Below are positions 25,336 through 33,337 of a DNA stretch of 64,000 nt, piece by piece (the first letter of the stretch is position 1; the number at the start of each line of letters is the position of its first letter). A program made the position numbers and the translations under genes. The stretch comes from Variovorax gossypii (lineage in GTDB: Bacteria; Pseudomonadota; Gammaproteobacteria; Burkholderiales; Burkholderiaceae_C). Under the pieces are notes generated by a model, which ran no database searches, was not told the origin of the DNA, and worked only from the letters and a program-made list of their open reading frames with translations. Where the stretch lies: NCBI RefSeq assembly GCF_003965815.1, contig NZ_RXOE01000012.1, positions 1 to 64,000 of the forward strand, written 5' to 3'.

Positions 25336-26111
25336 GTGCCCAGGATCTTTTCTCGCTGCAGGGCCGCACGGCGCTCATCACCGGTGGCTCGCGAGGCATC
25401 GGCCGCATGATCGCCGAGGGGTTCCTGGCGCACGGCGCACGCGTCTACATCAGCGCGCGCAAGGCCGAGGCCTGCGACCTGGCCGCGCGGGAACTCGCGG
25501 GCACGGGCCACTGCGTATCGCTGCCGCACGACGTGTCCACGGTCGCGGGCTGCCAGGCGATGGCCGACGCCTACGCCCGCCATGAGTCGACGCTGGACAT
25601 CCTGGTCAACAACGCCGGGGCTGCATGGGGAGAAGACTTCGACGCTTTTCCGGAGAGCGGCTGGGACAAGGTGGTCGACCTGAACCTGAAGACGCCTTTC
25701 TTCCTGACGAAGGCACTTGCCGGACCGCTGCGCGCGGCGGCCAGGGCACGCGTGGGGAAGATCATCAACATCGCTTCCACCGACGGCATCGGGCTCAACC
25801 CACAGGAGAACTACTCCTACGTTGCGAGCAAGGCCGGACTGGTTCACCTGACGCGGCGCATGGCGATGCGGCTGGCGCAGGACAACATCGCGGTCAGCGC
25901 CATTGCGCCGGGCGCATTTCCCTCCGAGATGAACCGCAATGCCCGCGACCATGGGCAGGCGCTGTCGGGGCACATTCCCGCCCGGCGCATCGGCACGCCG
26001 CAGGACATCGCAGGTGCGGCCATATTCCTGGCCTCGCGCGCGGGAGACTACGTGATGGGTGCCACCCTGGTGGTGGACGGCGGCGTGACCCACGCGCGCC
26101 CCTACCGGTAA
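25332..26111 (+). CDS. Short-chain dehydrogenase/reductase
   Basis: The 259-residue classical SDR has TGGSRGIGRMIA, NNAG, the catalytic serine in NIASTDG and the YVASK pair. The basic residue after strand two (ISARK) suggests NADP(H) preference, unlike the SDR of the facing operon. It is coupled to the PrpF-family gene by an ATGA overlap, so the two probably act on successive intermediates. Confidence 0.88.
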   Translation: MSAQDLFSLQGRTALITGGSRGIGRMIAEGFLAHGARVYISARKAEACDLAARELAGTGHCVSLPHDVSTVAGCQAMADAYARHESTLDILVNNAGAAWGEDFDAFPESGWDKVVDLNLKTPFFLTKALAGPLRAAARARVGKIINIASTDGIGLNPQENYSYVASKAGLVHLTRRMAMRLAQDNIAVSAIAPGAFPSEMNRNARDHGQALSGHIPARRIGTPQDIAGAAIFLASRAGDYVMGATLVVDGGVTHARPYR

Positions 26112-26131
26112 AGGCTTGAAGCGGACGCCCC

Positions 26132-26938
26132 TCATCCTCCGGCCATCAGCCGGTCATTGATGTACGTGGCGGGAGGCTTGCCGAACGCCTTCTTGAACAT
26201 CGTGATGAAGGCCGAGGGCGACTCATAGCCGAGGTCGTAGGCGACCTGCTGCACGGTCGCTCCTCCGGACAGTTCCCGAAGCGCGACCATCATGTGCAGT
26301 TGGCGTCGCCAGCGTCCGAAGCTCAGGCCGGTCGAGGCCGTGCACAGCCGGTTCAGCGTCCGCTCGCTCATGCCCAGCTGGTGGGCCCAGTCCTTCTGCG
26401 TACGGCGGTCGGACGGGTCCCGCATCATGGCGCGCGACACCTTTCGCAGCCGCGCATCCTCGGGCATGGGCAGGGAAATCTCCTCCTTCGGCATGGCGCA
26501 GAGCTGGTCCAGCAGCACATGGGCGAGCCGATCGGTCGACCCGCCGGGCTCGTAGGAGGGTGGTTGTTCCGCCAGGTACTGGATCATCTCGCCGAGCATC
26601 GGGCTGATGCGCAAGGTGCAGCAGCTGGCGGGCAGGGGCGCGGCATCGCGCGCAACGAACAGGTAGAAGATCACGGCGTTCGCCGTGCTGTGGTTGCTGT
26701 GCGGCGTGCCGCCCGGAATCCACACGCCCGCTTGGGGCGGAACCATCCACATCGCACCGGGCACGTCGCAGGAGACCGCCCCGCGCAGGGCCATCACCAA
26801 CTGGCCCGATCGATGCACGTGAATCGGGACCTCGCGCTCGCGCTCCTCGACATCCACGCGATGTGCCATGACGGGCACCGACGGCTCGTAGTCCAGGTCG
26901 AGGCTGGCGCGAGACGTCGCACGGACGGAACGGTTCAT
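26132..26938 (-). CDS. AraC-family regulator with N-terminal cupin
   Basis: The 268-residue protein has a cupin-like sensor domain (VPIHVHRSGQLVMALRG, WIPGGTPHSNH) and a C-terminal double helix-turn-helix (DWAHQLGMSERTLNRLC, TVQQVAYDLGYESPSAFITMFKKAFGKPP). This layout is that of NimR-type regulators, which often control a neighbouring efflux gene. It is divergent from the FUSC efflux operon across a 145-bp gap with a large dyad, so that operon is the likely target. Confidence 0.88.
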   Translation of the reverse strand: MNRSVRATSRASLDLDYEPSVPVMAHRVDVEEREREVPIHVHRSGQLVMALRGAVSCDVPGAMWMVPPQAGVWIPGGTPHSNHSTANAVIFYLFVARDAAPLPASCCTLRISPMLGEMIQYLAEQPPSYEPGGSTDRLAHVLLDQLCAMPKEEISLPMPEDARLRKVSRAMMRDPSDRRTQKDWAHQLGMSERTLNRLCTASTGLSFGRWRRQLHMMVALRELSGGATVQQVAYDLGYESPSAFITMFKKAFGKPPATYINDRLMAGG

Positions 26939-26988
26939 CCGGGATGACCGAAAAGAGAAATCATTTGTCCAAGTTTACGATTCTTGCC

Positions 26989-27021
26989 TTGCATGCAGAT
27001 GCCTAGCATCGATGCATGCAA
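26989..27021. promoter_or_regulatory. Imperfect dyad in the AraC/FUSC divergent promoter
   Basis: An inverted repeat starts TTGCATGCAGATGC and ends GCATCGATGCATGCAA around a CTA centre; the arms differ by a small insertion. It lies midway between the AraC gene and the FUSC gene, the expected position of the regulator's binding site. Confidence 0.45.
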
Positions 27022-27083
27022 ATGATTCGCAACAAGTTTGAGGCCAGATCGACGCCTTCGAGCCCGATCTCCAGGGGCGCCGC

Positions 27084-29102
27084 ATGATCGCGCGGCCTCG
27101 TTTCTCCAGGCAGGAGTGGCTCTTTTCGCTCAAGAGCTTTTTCGCGGCCATGCTCGCGCTGTACCTGTCCAGCCGTTTCGGGCTGCCCCGGCCCTTCTGG
27201 TCCATGATGACCGCGTACATCGTGGCCCATCCCCTGGCGGGCCATGTGCGCTCGAAGTCGCTCTACCGCCTGTGCGGCACCGTGCTGGGATGCGCGGCCA
27301 CCGTGGTGCTGATCCCGTCGCTGTCGGGGTCGCCCGTGCTTCTGTCGCTCGCGCTGGCGCTGTGGGTGGGCTCGTGCCTCTACCTGTCGCTGATGGACCG
27401 AAGCGCGCGCTCCTATGCCTTCATGCTCGGAGGCTACTCGGCGGCACTGATCGGCTTTCCGCTGGTGGACGCGCCCGCGGCGATGTTCGACACCGCCGTC
27501 GCCCGAACCGAGGAGATCGCGCTGGGCATCGTCTGCGCGAGCCTCGTGCACAGCATCGTCCTGCCCGCCAGCCTCGCGCCTTCACTCCTCGGACTGATCG
27601 ACCGCACATTGGGCGATGTACGCCGATGGGCCGGCGACCTGATGAGCCCTGGTGCCGACGATGAGACAGGCAACCGGCTGGCACAGGACAGGCGGCGCAT
27701 CGCCACCGACATCACCCAGTTGCGCCTGCTGGCCACCCACGTGCCCTTCGATACCGGCGGCCTGCGTTGGACCCGACATGCCGTGGGCGACCTGCACGAC
27801 GGCCTTGCGGCACTGACGCCTTCGCTTTCGGCCCTGGAGGACCGGCTCGCAGCCTTGCGCGATGCAACAGGCGGCGTGCCCGACCCGGTCGCCCGAGTCA
27901 TGGCACAAGGCTGCGCCTGCCTCGATGCCGATGCGCCGCCCGGCGCCTTGGACGGCGTTCGCGCCGCTGCCCGGGCGGAGGGCGCGGACCGGCGGAACTC
28001 GTCCTGGGTGCGTGCGCTGAATATCGACGTCGCCGCCCATGTCGACGAGCTGGTCGCCGGATGGCGCTGGTGCAACGCGCTTCGCGTCGACATCGCCGCC
28101 GGGCTGGCCGGCCACGCGCCGCCTCCGAAGCGAGGAGAGGCTTCGCGACCCGTCCTGCACGTGGACAGGGGCCTGGCGCTGCGCTCCGCATTCACGGTCG
28201 TGCTTTCCACCTGCATCGCATGCGCGGCGTGGATATTCAGCGGTTGGCGGGCGGGCTCGTCGATGGCCATGGCGGCGGCGGTCTTCTGCAGTTTCTTCGC
28301 CACCATGGACGATCCCGTGCCGGGCATGCACAAGTTCCTGGTCGCTTTGCTGTGGTCGATGCCGGTGTCTGCCTTTTACATCCTCGGCGTCATGCCGCTG
28401 GCGCACGACTTCGGCATGCTGGTGCTGTGTATCGCGCCCTTGTTCCTGGTCGTGGGCGGCTACCTCGCTCGTCCGGCAAGCAGCCTCACGGCACTGGGCA
28501 TGTTTTTCGGCGTGGCCGGCACGCTGGCCCTGCACGACATTGCCAGCGCCGACTGGGTCAGCTTTCTCGAGGGCAATCTGGCCCTCTTCGCCGGTGCCCT
28601 GATTGCCGCGCGCGCCACCGCCATCGTGCGCAGCGTGAGCAGCGAATGGAGCGTGCAGCGCATCCACCGGGCCACCTGGCGCGATCTTTCCGAGATGGCA
28701 GCACGCCCGAAGCGCGCGCTGGCGCGCGACGCGTTCACAGGCCGCATGCTGGACCGCATCGCGCTGCTGGTCCCGCGCACCGCTGGCGGCCCCGCAGACC
28801 AGGCTGGCGAGGCGGCGCAGCTCGCCATGCGTGAAATTCGTATGGGCGCCAGCATTGGCGCTCTTCAGCAGCATCGCCACCTGCTGCCCGAAATGCCTGT
28901 GCGCGAGCTGCTGGCCGCGCTCGAACGAGCCTTCCTCGCCCGAGCCACGGAATCGCCGCCGCGGCTCGACGCGCTGTTGCCGCAGATCGACCGGCTGCTG
29001 GCCCTTTGCCTCGCAAGCACCGCGTGCGAGCCCGCTGTCTCGGCCCTCGTGGGGTTGCGCAGGGATCTCTTTCCTTCTGCGCCTTCGGACCTGCAACCAT
29101 GA
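27084..29102 (+). CDS. FUSC-family inner-membrane efflux protein (AaeB-like)
   Basis: The 672-residue protein has two hydrophobic blocks (about residues 15-165 and 365-505), each followed by a long cytoplasmic region, the usual FUSC layout. The start SFFAAMLALYLSSRFGLPRPFWSMMTAYIV is diagnostic. AaeB-like proteins export aromatic carboxylic acids or other toxic organic acids. Downstream genes supply the DUF1656 small protein, a membrane-fusion protein and an outer-membrane channel, making a complete tripartite pump. The stop overlaps the DUF1656 start by 4 bp. Next to aromatic-acid catabolism it may relieve acid or intermediate stress. Confidence 0.9.
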   Translation: MIARPRFSRQEWLFSLKSFFAAMLALYLSSRFGLPRPFWSMMTAYIVAHPLAGHVRSKSLYRLCGTVLGCAATVVLIPSLSGSPVLLSLALALWVGSCLYLSLMDRSARSYAFMLGGYSAALIGFPLVDAPAAMFDTAVARTEEIALGIVCASLVHSIVLPASLAPSLLGLIDRTLGDVRRWAGDLMSPGADDETGNRLAQDRRRIATDITQLRLLATHVPFDTGGLRWTRHAVGDLHDGLAALTPSLSALEDRLAALRDATGGVPDPVARVMAQGCACLDADAPPGALDGVRAAARAEGADRRNSSWVRALNIDVAAHVDELVAGWRWCNALRVDIAAGLAGHAPPPKRGEASRPVLHVDRGLALRSAFTVVLSTCIACAAWIFSGWRAGSSMAMAAAVFCSFFATMDDPVPGMHKFLVALLWSMPVSAFYILGVMPLAHDFGMLVLCIAPLFLVVGGYLARPASSLTALGMFFGVAGTLALHDIASADWVSFLEGNLALFAGALIAARATAIVRSVSSEWSVQRIHRATWRDLSEMAARPKRALARDAFTGRMLDRIALLVPRTAGGPADQAGEAAQLAMREIRMGASIGALQQHRHLLPEMPVRELLAALERAFLARATESPPRLDALLPQIDRLLALCLASTACEPAVSALVGLRRDLFPSAPSDLQP

Positions 29103-29305
29103 TCGAAACAAGCTTCTTCGGCCTCTACGTTCCCGGCCTGCTCCTGCTCGCAGGAGGCGCGATGGCTTGCGCCAGGTGGATTCGCCGCTTGCTGTCGCTG
29201 CTCGGTGTCTACCGGTGGGTGTGGCATCCACCGCTCTTCGATCTGGGGCTGTATCTCCTGTCGCTCTATGCGTTGGTCCGGCTGACCGGCGCCATCTCCT
29301 CCTGA
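29099..29305 (+). CDS. DUF1656 small inner-membrane protein (AaeX-like)
   Basis: The 68-residue protein has two hydrophobic helices around a basic turn (RWIRRLL) and the family motif YRWVWHPPLFDLGLY. DUF1656 proteins are almost always encoded between FUSC and HlyD-type genes of such pumps; their precise role is unknown. Its ATG lies inside the FUSC stop. Confidence 0.9.
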   Translation: MIETSFFGLYVPGLLLLAGGAMACARWIRRLLSLLGVYRWVWHPPLFDLGLYLLSLYALVRLTGAISS

Positions 29306-29332
29306 ACTGACCCGTTGTCCCGCTGCTCGACC

Positions 29333-30319
29333 ATGAATACCAAATCCGTCCGTCTTCCCGCCTGGCTGCCGCGCCCGGTACCCTCCCTCTTTCGCATGCT
29401 GCTGACCGCGCTGATCGCTGCGGCCGCCTGCTGGGCAGCTCTGCAACTCTGGGACCACTATGAACTGGCACCCTGGACACGCAACGGCCGGGTGCGGGCC
29501 GACGTCGTCCAGGTGGCGCCTGATGTTTCCGGCATGGTGGCCGCCGTGGCGGTGCGCGACAACCAGCCGGTCGGGGCGGGCGAGTTGCTCTTCTCGATCG
29601 ACGCAGCCCGCTTCACGCTGGCGCTGCAGCAGGCCGAGGCTGCAGTCGCCGCCCAGCGGATCGTCATCGGCAATCAACAGGTCGCGCTGGCCCAGGCGCA
29701 GCGCGAGCGCCGCCGCAACGACGAACTGGAGGGGCTTGTCGCGCAGGAGGTGCGCGAGCAGTCGCGCCTGCGCGTCGAGCAGGCCAGAGGTGCGCTGCTG
29801 GCTGCCGAAACGGCCCTGCGCCAGGCGCAGGTGGCGCTCGAGGTGGCGCGCCTGAACCTGCAGCGCTCAGGAGTGCGCGCGCCCGCGGCGGGACGTGTCA
29901 CCAATCTCGATCTGCGCCAGGGCGCCTATGCGACGGCAGGCCACCCCGCATTGGCGCTCGTGGCTGACGATTCGATCTACGTCGAGGGTTACTTCGAGGA
30001 AAACAAGCTGGCGCGCATCCGGTTGGGCGACCGGGTGCGTGTGACCCCCATGGACGCGCCCGCCCTTGAAGGCGAGGTAGAGAGCATCTCTGCAGGCATC
30101 GGCGACCGCGACCGCAGCACCGGTGCCAACCTGCTGCCCAGCGTGAATCCGACGTTCAACTGGGTCAGGCTCGCGCAGCGCGTTCCGGTGCGGGTAAAGC
30201 TCGACCCGCTGCCGGCCAATGTTCGCCTGGTCGTCGGGCAGACCGTCTCCGTCGAGGTGATGGAGGACCGGGCAGCTTCTGCCGCCGCCGCGGCTCGCGT
30301 TCAGGAGCCGCGCTCATGA
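29333..30319 (+). CDS. HlyD/EmrA-type periplasmic adaptor (AaeA-like)
   Basis: The 328-residue membrane-fusion protein has one N-terminal transmembrane helix (FRMLLTALIAAAACWAALQLW), then WTRNGRVRADVVQVAPDVSGMV typical of the EmrA/AaeA lipoyl half. A coiled-coil hairpin and a beta-barrel follow (VEGYFEENKLARIRLGDRV). It bridges the FUSC pump and the outer-membrane channel encoded next. The ATG giving MNTKS is preferred over an upstream TTG. Confidence 0.9.
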   Translation: MNTKSVRLPAWLPRPVPSLFRMLLTALIAAAACWAALQLWDHYELAPWTRNGRVRADVVQVAPDVSGMVAAVAVRDNQPVGAGELLFSIDAARFTLALQQAEAAVAAQRIVIGNQQVALAQAQRERRRNDELEGLVAQEVREQSRLRVEQARGALLAAETALRQAQVALEVARLNLQRSGVRAPAAGRVTNLDLRQGAYATAGHPALALVADDSIYVEGYFEENKLARIRLGDRVRVTPMDAPALEGEVESISAGIGDRDRSTGANLLPSVNPTFNWVRLAQRVPVRVKLDPLPANVRLVVGQTVSVEVMEDRAASAAAAARVQEPRS

Positions 30320-31770
30320 AGCCGCCTCGCGTCCTCGCTCTCGCAACCGCTGCCGTATGTGCGCTGCTGGCTGGCTGTGCCCATGGTCCCGTCGGCCCCG
30401 ACTACGTCGCTCCGGCCGCGCTCACCGCAGCGCAGTCTGCTTCGGCCGGGCCGTTCCTCTCCGGCGGCGCGGCCGCATCGGACGCAACGATGCCTGTGCA
30501 CTGGTGGCGCCTTTTCGACGACCCGCAGCTCGACGGCCTGATCGCCCAGGCCCTGGCGCATAACACCGATCTGCGGCAAGCCCTGGCCACCTTCGAGCGT
30601 GCCGTGGCCCTCGAGGCCGAGGCGCACGGGAGCGAACAGCCATCGGTCACTCTCCAGGGCGGCCCGAGCTTCGGCCACGTCTCGGGCTTGTCGGTGCTGC
30701 AACCCGACCATGTGCCACCGAGCCGGCACAACTACAGCATGGGCATGGCCGTGTCCTATCAATTGGATCTCTTTGGCCAGTTGCGCCGCGCCGTCGAAGC
30801 CGCCGAAGCGGATGCCGGCGCTGCAGGCGCCGCGGTGGACCTGGTGCGCGTGAGCGTTGCCGGCGGGACGGCGCAGACGTATGCCGCGGTGTGTTCCAGC
30901 GGTCTGCAGTTGCGCGTGGCGCGGGCGTCGGTGCGCTTGCAGGAAGAGGCGCTCGGCCTTGCTCAGCGGCTGCAGCGCGCGGGCAAGGCGAGCACCATGG
31001 ATACCGCGCGTGCGCGCGCGCAGCTCGAAATCCTGCGCGCCGCCATCCCCCCGCTGCAAGCCCGGCGCCAACAGGCGTTGTACCGGCTCGCCACGCTCAC
31101 GGGCGCGCCGCCGCGCGACTTTCCGGAAGCCATCAGCCATTGCGAGCAGCCTCCACGCGTGGCCGGACTGCTGCCCGTGGGCGACGGCGCTGCGCTGCTC
31201 GCCCGGCGCCCCGACGTGCGGCAGGCCGAGCGAAGCCTGGCCTCCGCGACGGCGCGAATCGGTGTCGCGACGGGCGATCTCTATCCCAAGGTGACGCTGG
31301 GCCTCTCATCGGCGTCCGCCGGCTTTGTCGAACGGTTCGCCAACCGAGAGACTTTCAGCTACAGCGTGGGGCCGCTGATCAGCTGGTCCTTTCCCAACAC
31401 GGGTGTCGCGCGAGCGCGCATCACCCAGGCTGAAGCAACCGCTCGCGGCGCGCTCGCGCGATTCGAAGGCATCGTGCTGAATGCGCTGCGAGAAGCCGAA
31501 GCCGCGTTGGATGCCTATGCCCGGGAGCTCGACCGCCATGCGGCGCTCGCTGCCGCACGCGACCAGAGCCTGACCGTGGCCGATCAGGCGCGGGCGCTGC
31601 TGATCAGCGGAAAGGTTGGCCAGTTCGATGCGCTGGACGCCCAACGCACCCTGGCCTCGCACGAAGCCGCGCTGGCTGAGTCCGACGCCCGGTTGGCGGA
31701 GTACCAAGTCGGGGTATTCATGGCCCTGGGGGGCGGATGGGAGAGCGGTTCCACTGCGTCGCCCCCGTGA
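30316..31770 (+). CDS. Outer-membrane efflux lipoprotein, NodT/OprM family
   Basis: The 484-residue lipoprotein precursor has a lipobox LLAGC (Cys21). It has the two-repeat TolC-like fold of the NodT family, seen in VGPDYVAPA, WWRLFDDPQLDGLIAQALAHNTDLRQA and LLARRPDVRQAERSLA. It forms the outer-membrane duct of the FUSC pump. It overlaps the adaptor gene by 4 bp. It could also serve the type I exporter further downstream, which lacks its own outer-membrane channel, but that is speculative. Confidence 0.92.
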   Translation: MKPPRVLALATAAVCALLAGCAHGPVGPDYVAPAALTAAQSASAGPFLSGGAAASDATMPVHWWRLFDDPQLDGLIAQALAHNTDLRQALATFERAVALEAEAHGSEQPSVTLQGGPSFGHVSGLSVLQPDHVPPSRHNYSMGMAVSYQLDLFGQLRRAVEAAEADAGAAGAAVDLVRVSVAGGTAQTYAAVCSSGLQLRVARASVRLQEEALGLAQRLQRAGKASTMDTARARAQLEILRAAIPPLQARRQQALYRLATLTGAPPRDFPEAISHCEQPPRVAGLLPVGDGAALLARRPDVRQAERSLASATARIGVATGDLYPKVTLGLSSASAGFVERFANRETFSYSVGPLISWSFPNTGVARARITQAEATARGALARFEGIVLNALREAEAALDAYARELDRHAALAAARDQSLTVADQARALLISGKVGQFDALDAQRTLASHEAALAESDARLAEYQVGVFMALGGGWESGSTASPP

Positions 31771-31823
31771 GGGCGAAGGGCAGTCATCTGCAATGGGCCA
31801 CTTCGCGAGTGACAGGATGAAAG

Positions 31824-32759
31824 ATGGACGGATTCGAGCTCCTCAGGACCTTTGCAGAAGTCGCCTTCCAGGGCAGTTTCTCGCGCGCAGCGGGCAGGCT
31901 CGGCATCTCGAAGGCCAGCGTGAGCAAGCACGTCGCGGCGCTGGAGGCTCGCTTCAACGTGCGGTTGCTCAACCGTTCGACGCGTTCGGTCTCCCTCACG
32001 GACGCAGGCCGCTTGCTGCAGGCGCGATGTGCGCCGCTGATGGAGATGATCGAGCAGACCACGAGCGAACTGCAGGCACGGGGCTCGCACCCGAGCGGCC
32101 GCTTGCTGATCACGGCGCCGCACGGGATGGTTCAGACCGCGTTTCCGCGTCTGCTGGGGGACTTCCTCACAAGCCATCCCGACGTGCTGGTGGACCTGAA
32201 GCTGAGCAACCGCGTGATCGACCTGGTCGAAGAGGGGGTGGACATGGCCTTGCGGTTCGGGCGGATCGGCGACGAGAACCTGATCGTACGGCGCCTGCGC
32301 CGGATGGGACTGACCCTTTGCGCCACACCGCGCTACTGGGCGCGGCGCGGCATTCCGGTACATCCCGATGACATGCGAAAGCACGATGTCCTCGCCTACT
32401 CGGTCGTGCCCGGGCCGCCACAGATTGCGTTTGAGGTGGACGGTCGGCCCTATAACGTCCCCGTTCGGGGACGCATGGACGCCAACGATGCGAGTGCGTT
32501 GATCGGCGCAGCGCTGGCGGACATTGGTGCGGTATGTGTTCCCGAGCTGCTCGCGCAACCATACGTGGAAGGCGCCCATCTGGTGCCGGTTCTTCAGGAC
32601 TTCATGCCCGGCGACATCTGGCTCTATGCAGCCTACGCACAGCGCCGCCAGAACAGCGCCGCGCTGCGCGCACTGCTCGCGATGCTGGAAGTTCGTATGC
32701 GGGACAGCGTGCCTTCCCTTGCGGTCTTGACAGGTGCTGCACCTGCACCTCCTGCATGA
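31824..32759 (+). CDS. LysR-family regulator, AaeR/DsdC-like class
   Basis: The 311-residue protein has an N-terminal winged helix (FAEVAFQGSFSRAAGRLGISKASVSKHVAALEARFNVRLLNRSTRSVSLTDAG) and the effector domain characteristic of the CrgA-like LysR group (ITAPHGMVQTAFPRLLGDFL, VDMALRFG). It lies downstream of the efflux operon on the same strand and may regulate it, although LysR regulators are more often divergent. The ATG has AGGA nearby. Confidence 0.88.
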   Translation: MDGFELLRTFAEVAFQGSFSRAAGRLGISKASVSKHVAALEARFNVRLLNRSTRSVSLTDAGRLLQARCAPLMEMIEQTTSELQARGSHPSGRLLITAPHGMVQTAFPRLLGDFLTSHPDVLVDLKLSNRVIDLVEEGVDMALRFGRIGDENLIVRRLRRMGLTLCATPRYWARRGIPVHPDDMRKHDVLAYSVVPGPPQIAFEVDGRPYNVPVRGRMDANDASALIGAALADIGAVCVPELLAQPYVEGAHLVPVLQDFMPGDIWLYAAYAQRRQNSAALRALLAMLEVRMRDSVPSLAVLTGAAPAPPA

Positions 32760-33194
32760 GGTAAGGCGCCAAAGTGATAGTCATGCACGCCTCGTGCAGA
32801 CAGGAGGTACTTCTGAAGCTTGTAGTCCTGACCCTCGACCGACTCTTCAATCAGCTCAATGCGGTTGATCTCGGCGACGTCGTCATGCGACGAGCTTGCC
32901 CCCAGGTGGCCTCGCCGATTCGCTTCACCAGTGCCACGCTCGCATCCGAGTACGAGCTCGGCAGACGCAATTCGCCCAGGAGCCTCGCATTCTTGATCTG
33001 CAAGAGAAAAGTCTCGAGGCGGGCGATGTTTCCCGCATGCAATACGGCAAGACCAAGTCCTGCAGGAGGTGAAGGTATTCGTGGATGAACGTCGATTCGT
33101 TCTGAGCCAGCAGATCTTCAGGCGCCTGGTCGGCATCGATGCGGATGATAAAAAATGCTGGCTCGTAGGCGCCGCCGGTGTTCTTTAGAAACAT
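32760..33194 (-). pseudogene. Frameshifted remnant of an HEYLH-motif protein
   Basis: Reading minus from 33194, a plausible start (MFLKNTGGAYEPAFFIIRID) leads into FIHEYLHLLQDLVLP, a putative metal-binding HExxH-like motif found in bacterial proteins of unknown function. Near 33040 the coherent sequence moves to another frame (HAGNIARLETFLLQIKNARLLGELRLP). Near 32900, at a run of five C/G bases, it moves again (SSSHDDVAEINRIELIEES), ending at the LysR 3-prime end. Three frames are therefore needed to read one protein, and its C-terminus is missing. It looks like decayed, probably horizontally acquired sequence; base composition is visibly lower in GC than the flanking LysR gene. Confidence 0.6.
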
Positions 33195-33337
33195 GGATGC
33201 AGTTCCCTCCTACTTGGGCCAGCGCATCGCTGTGTGCCTGCTCGATGTAGCCTAAAAGTATGTCGCGATATTGCGATTGTCAGTCAGTTCCTACTCAGGT
33301 ATCTTGATGTTTCAAAAGAACACTCGAGGGATCCCAA

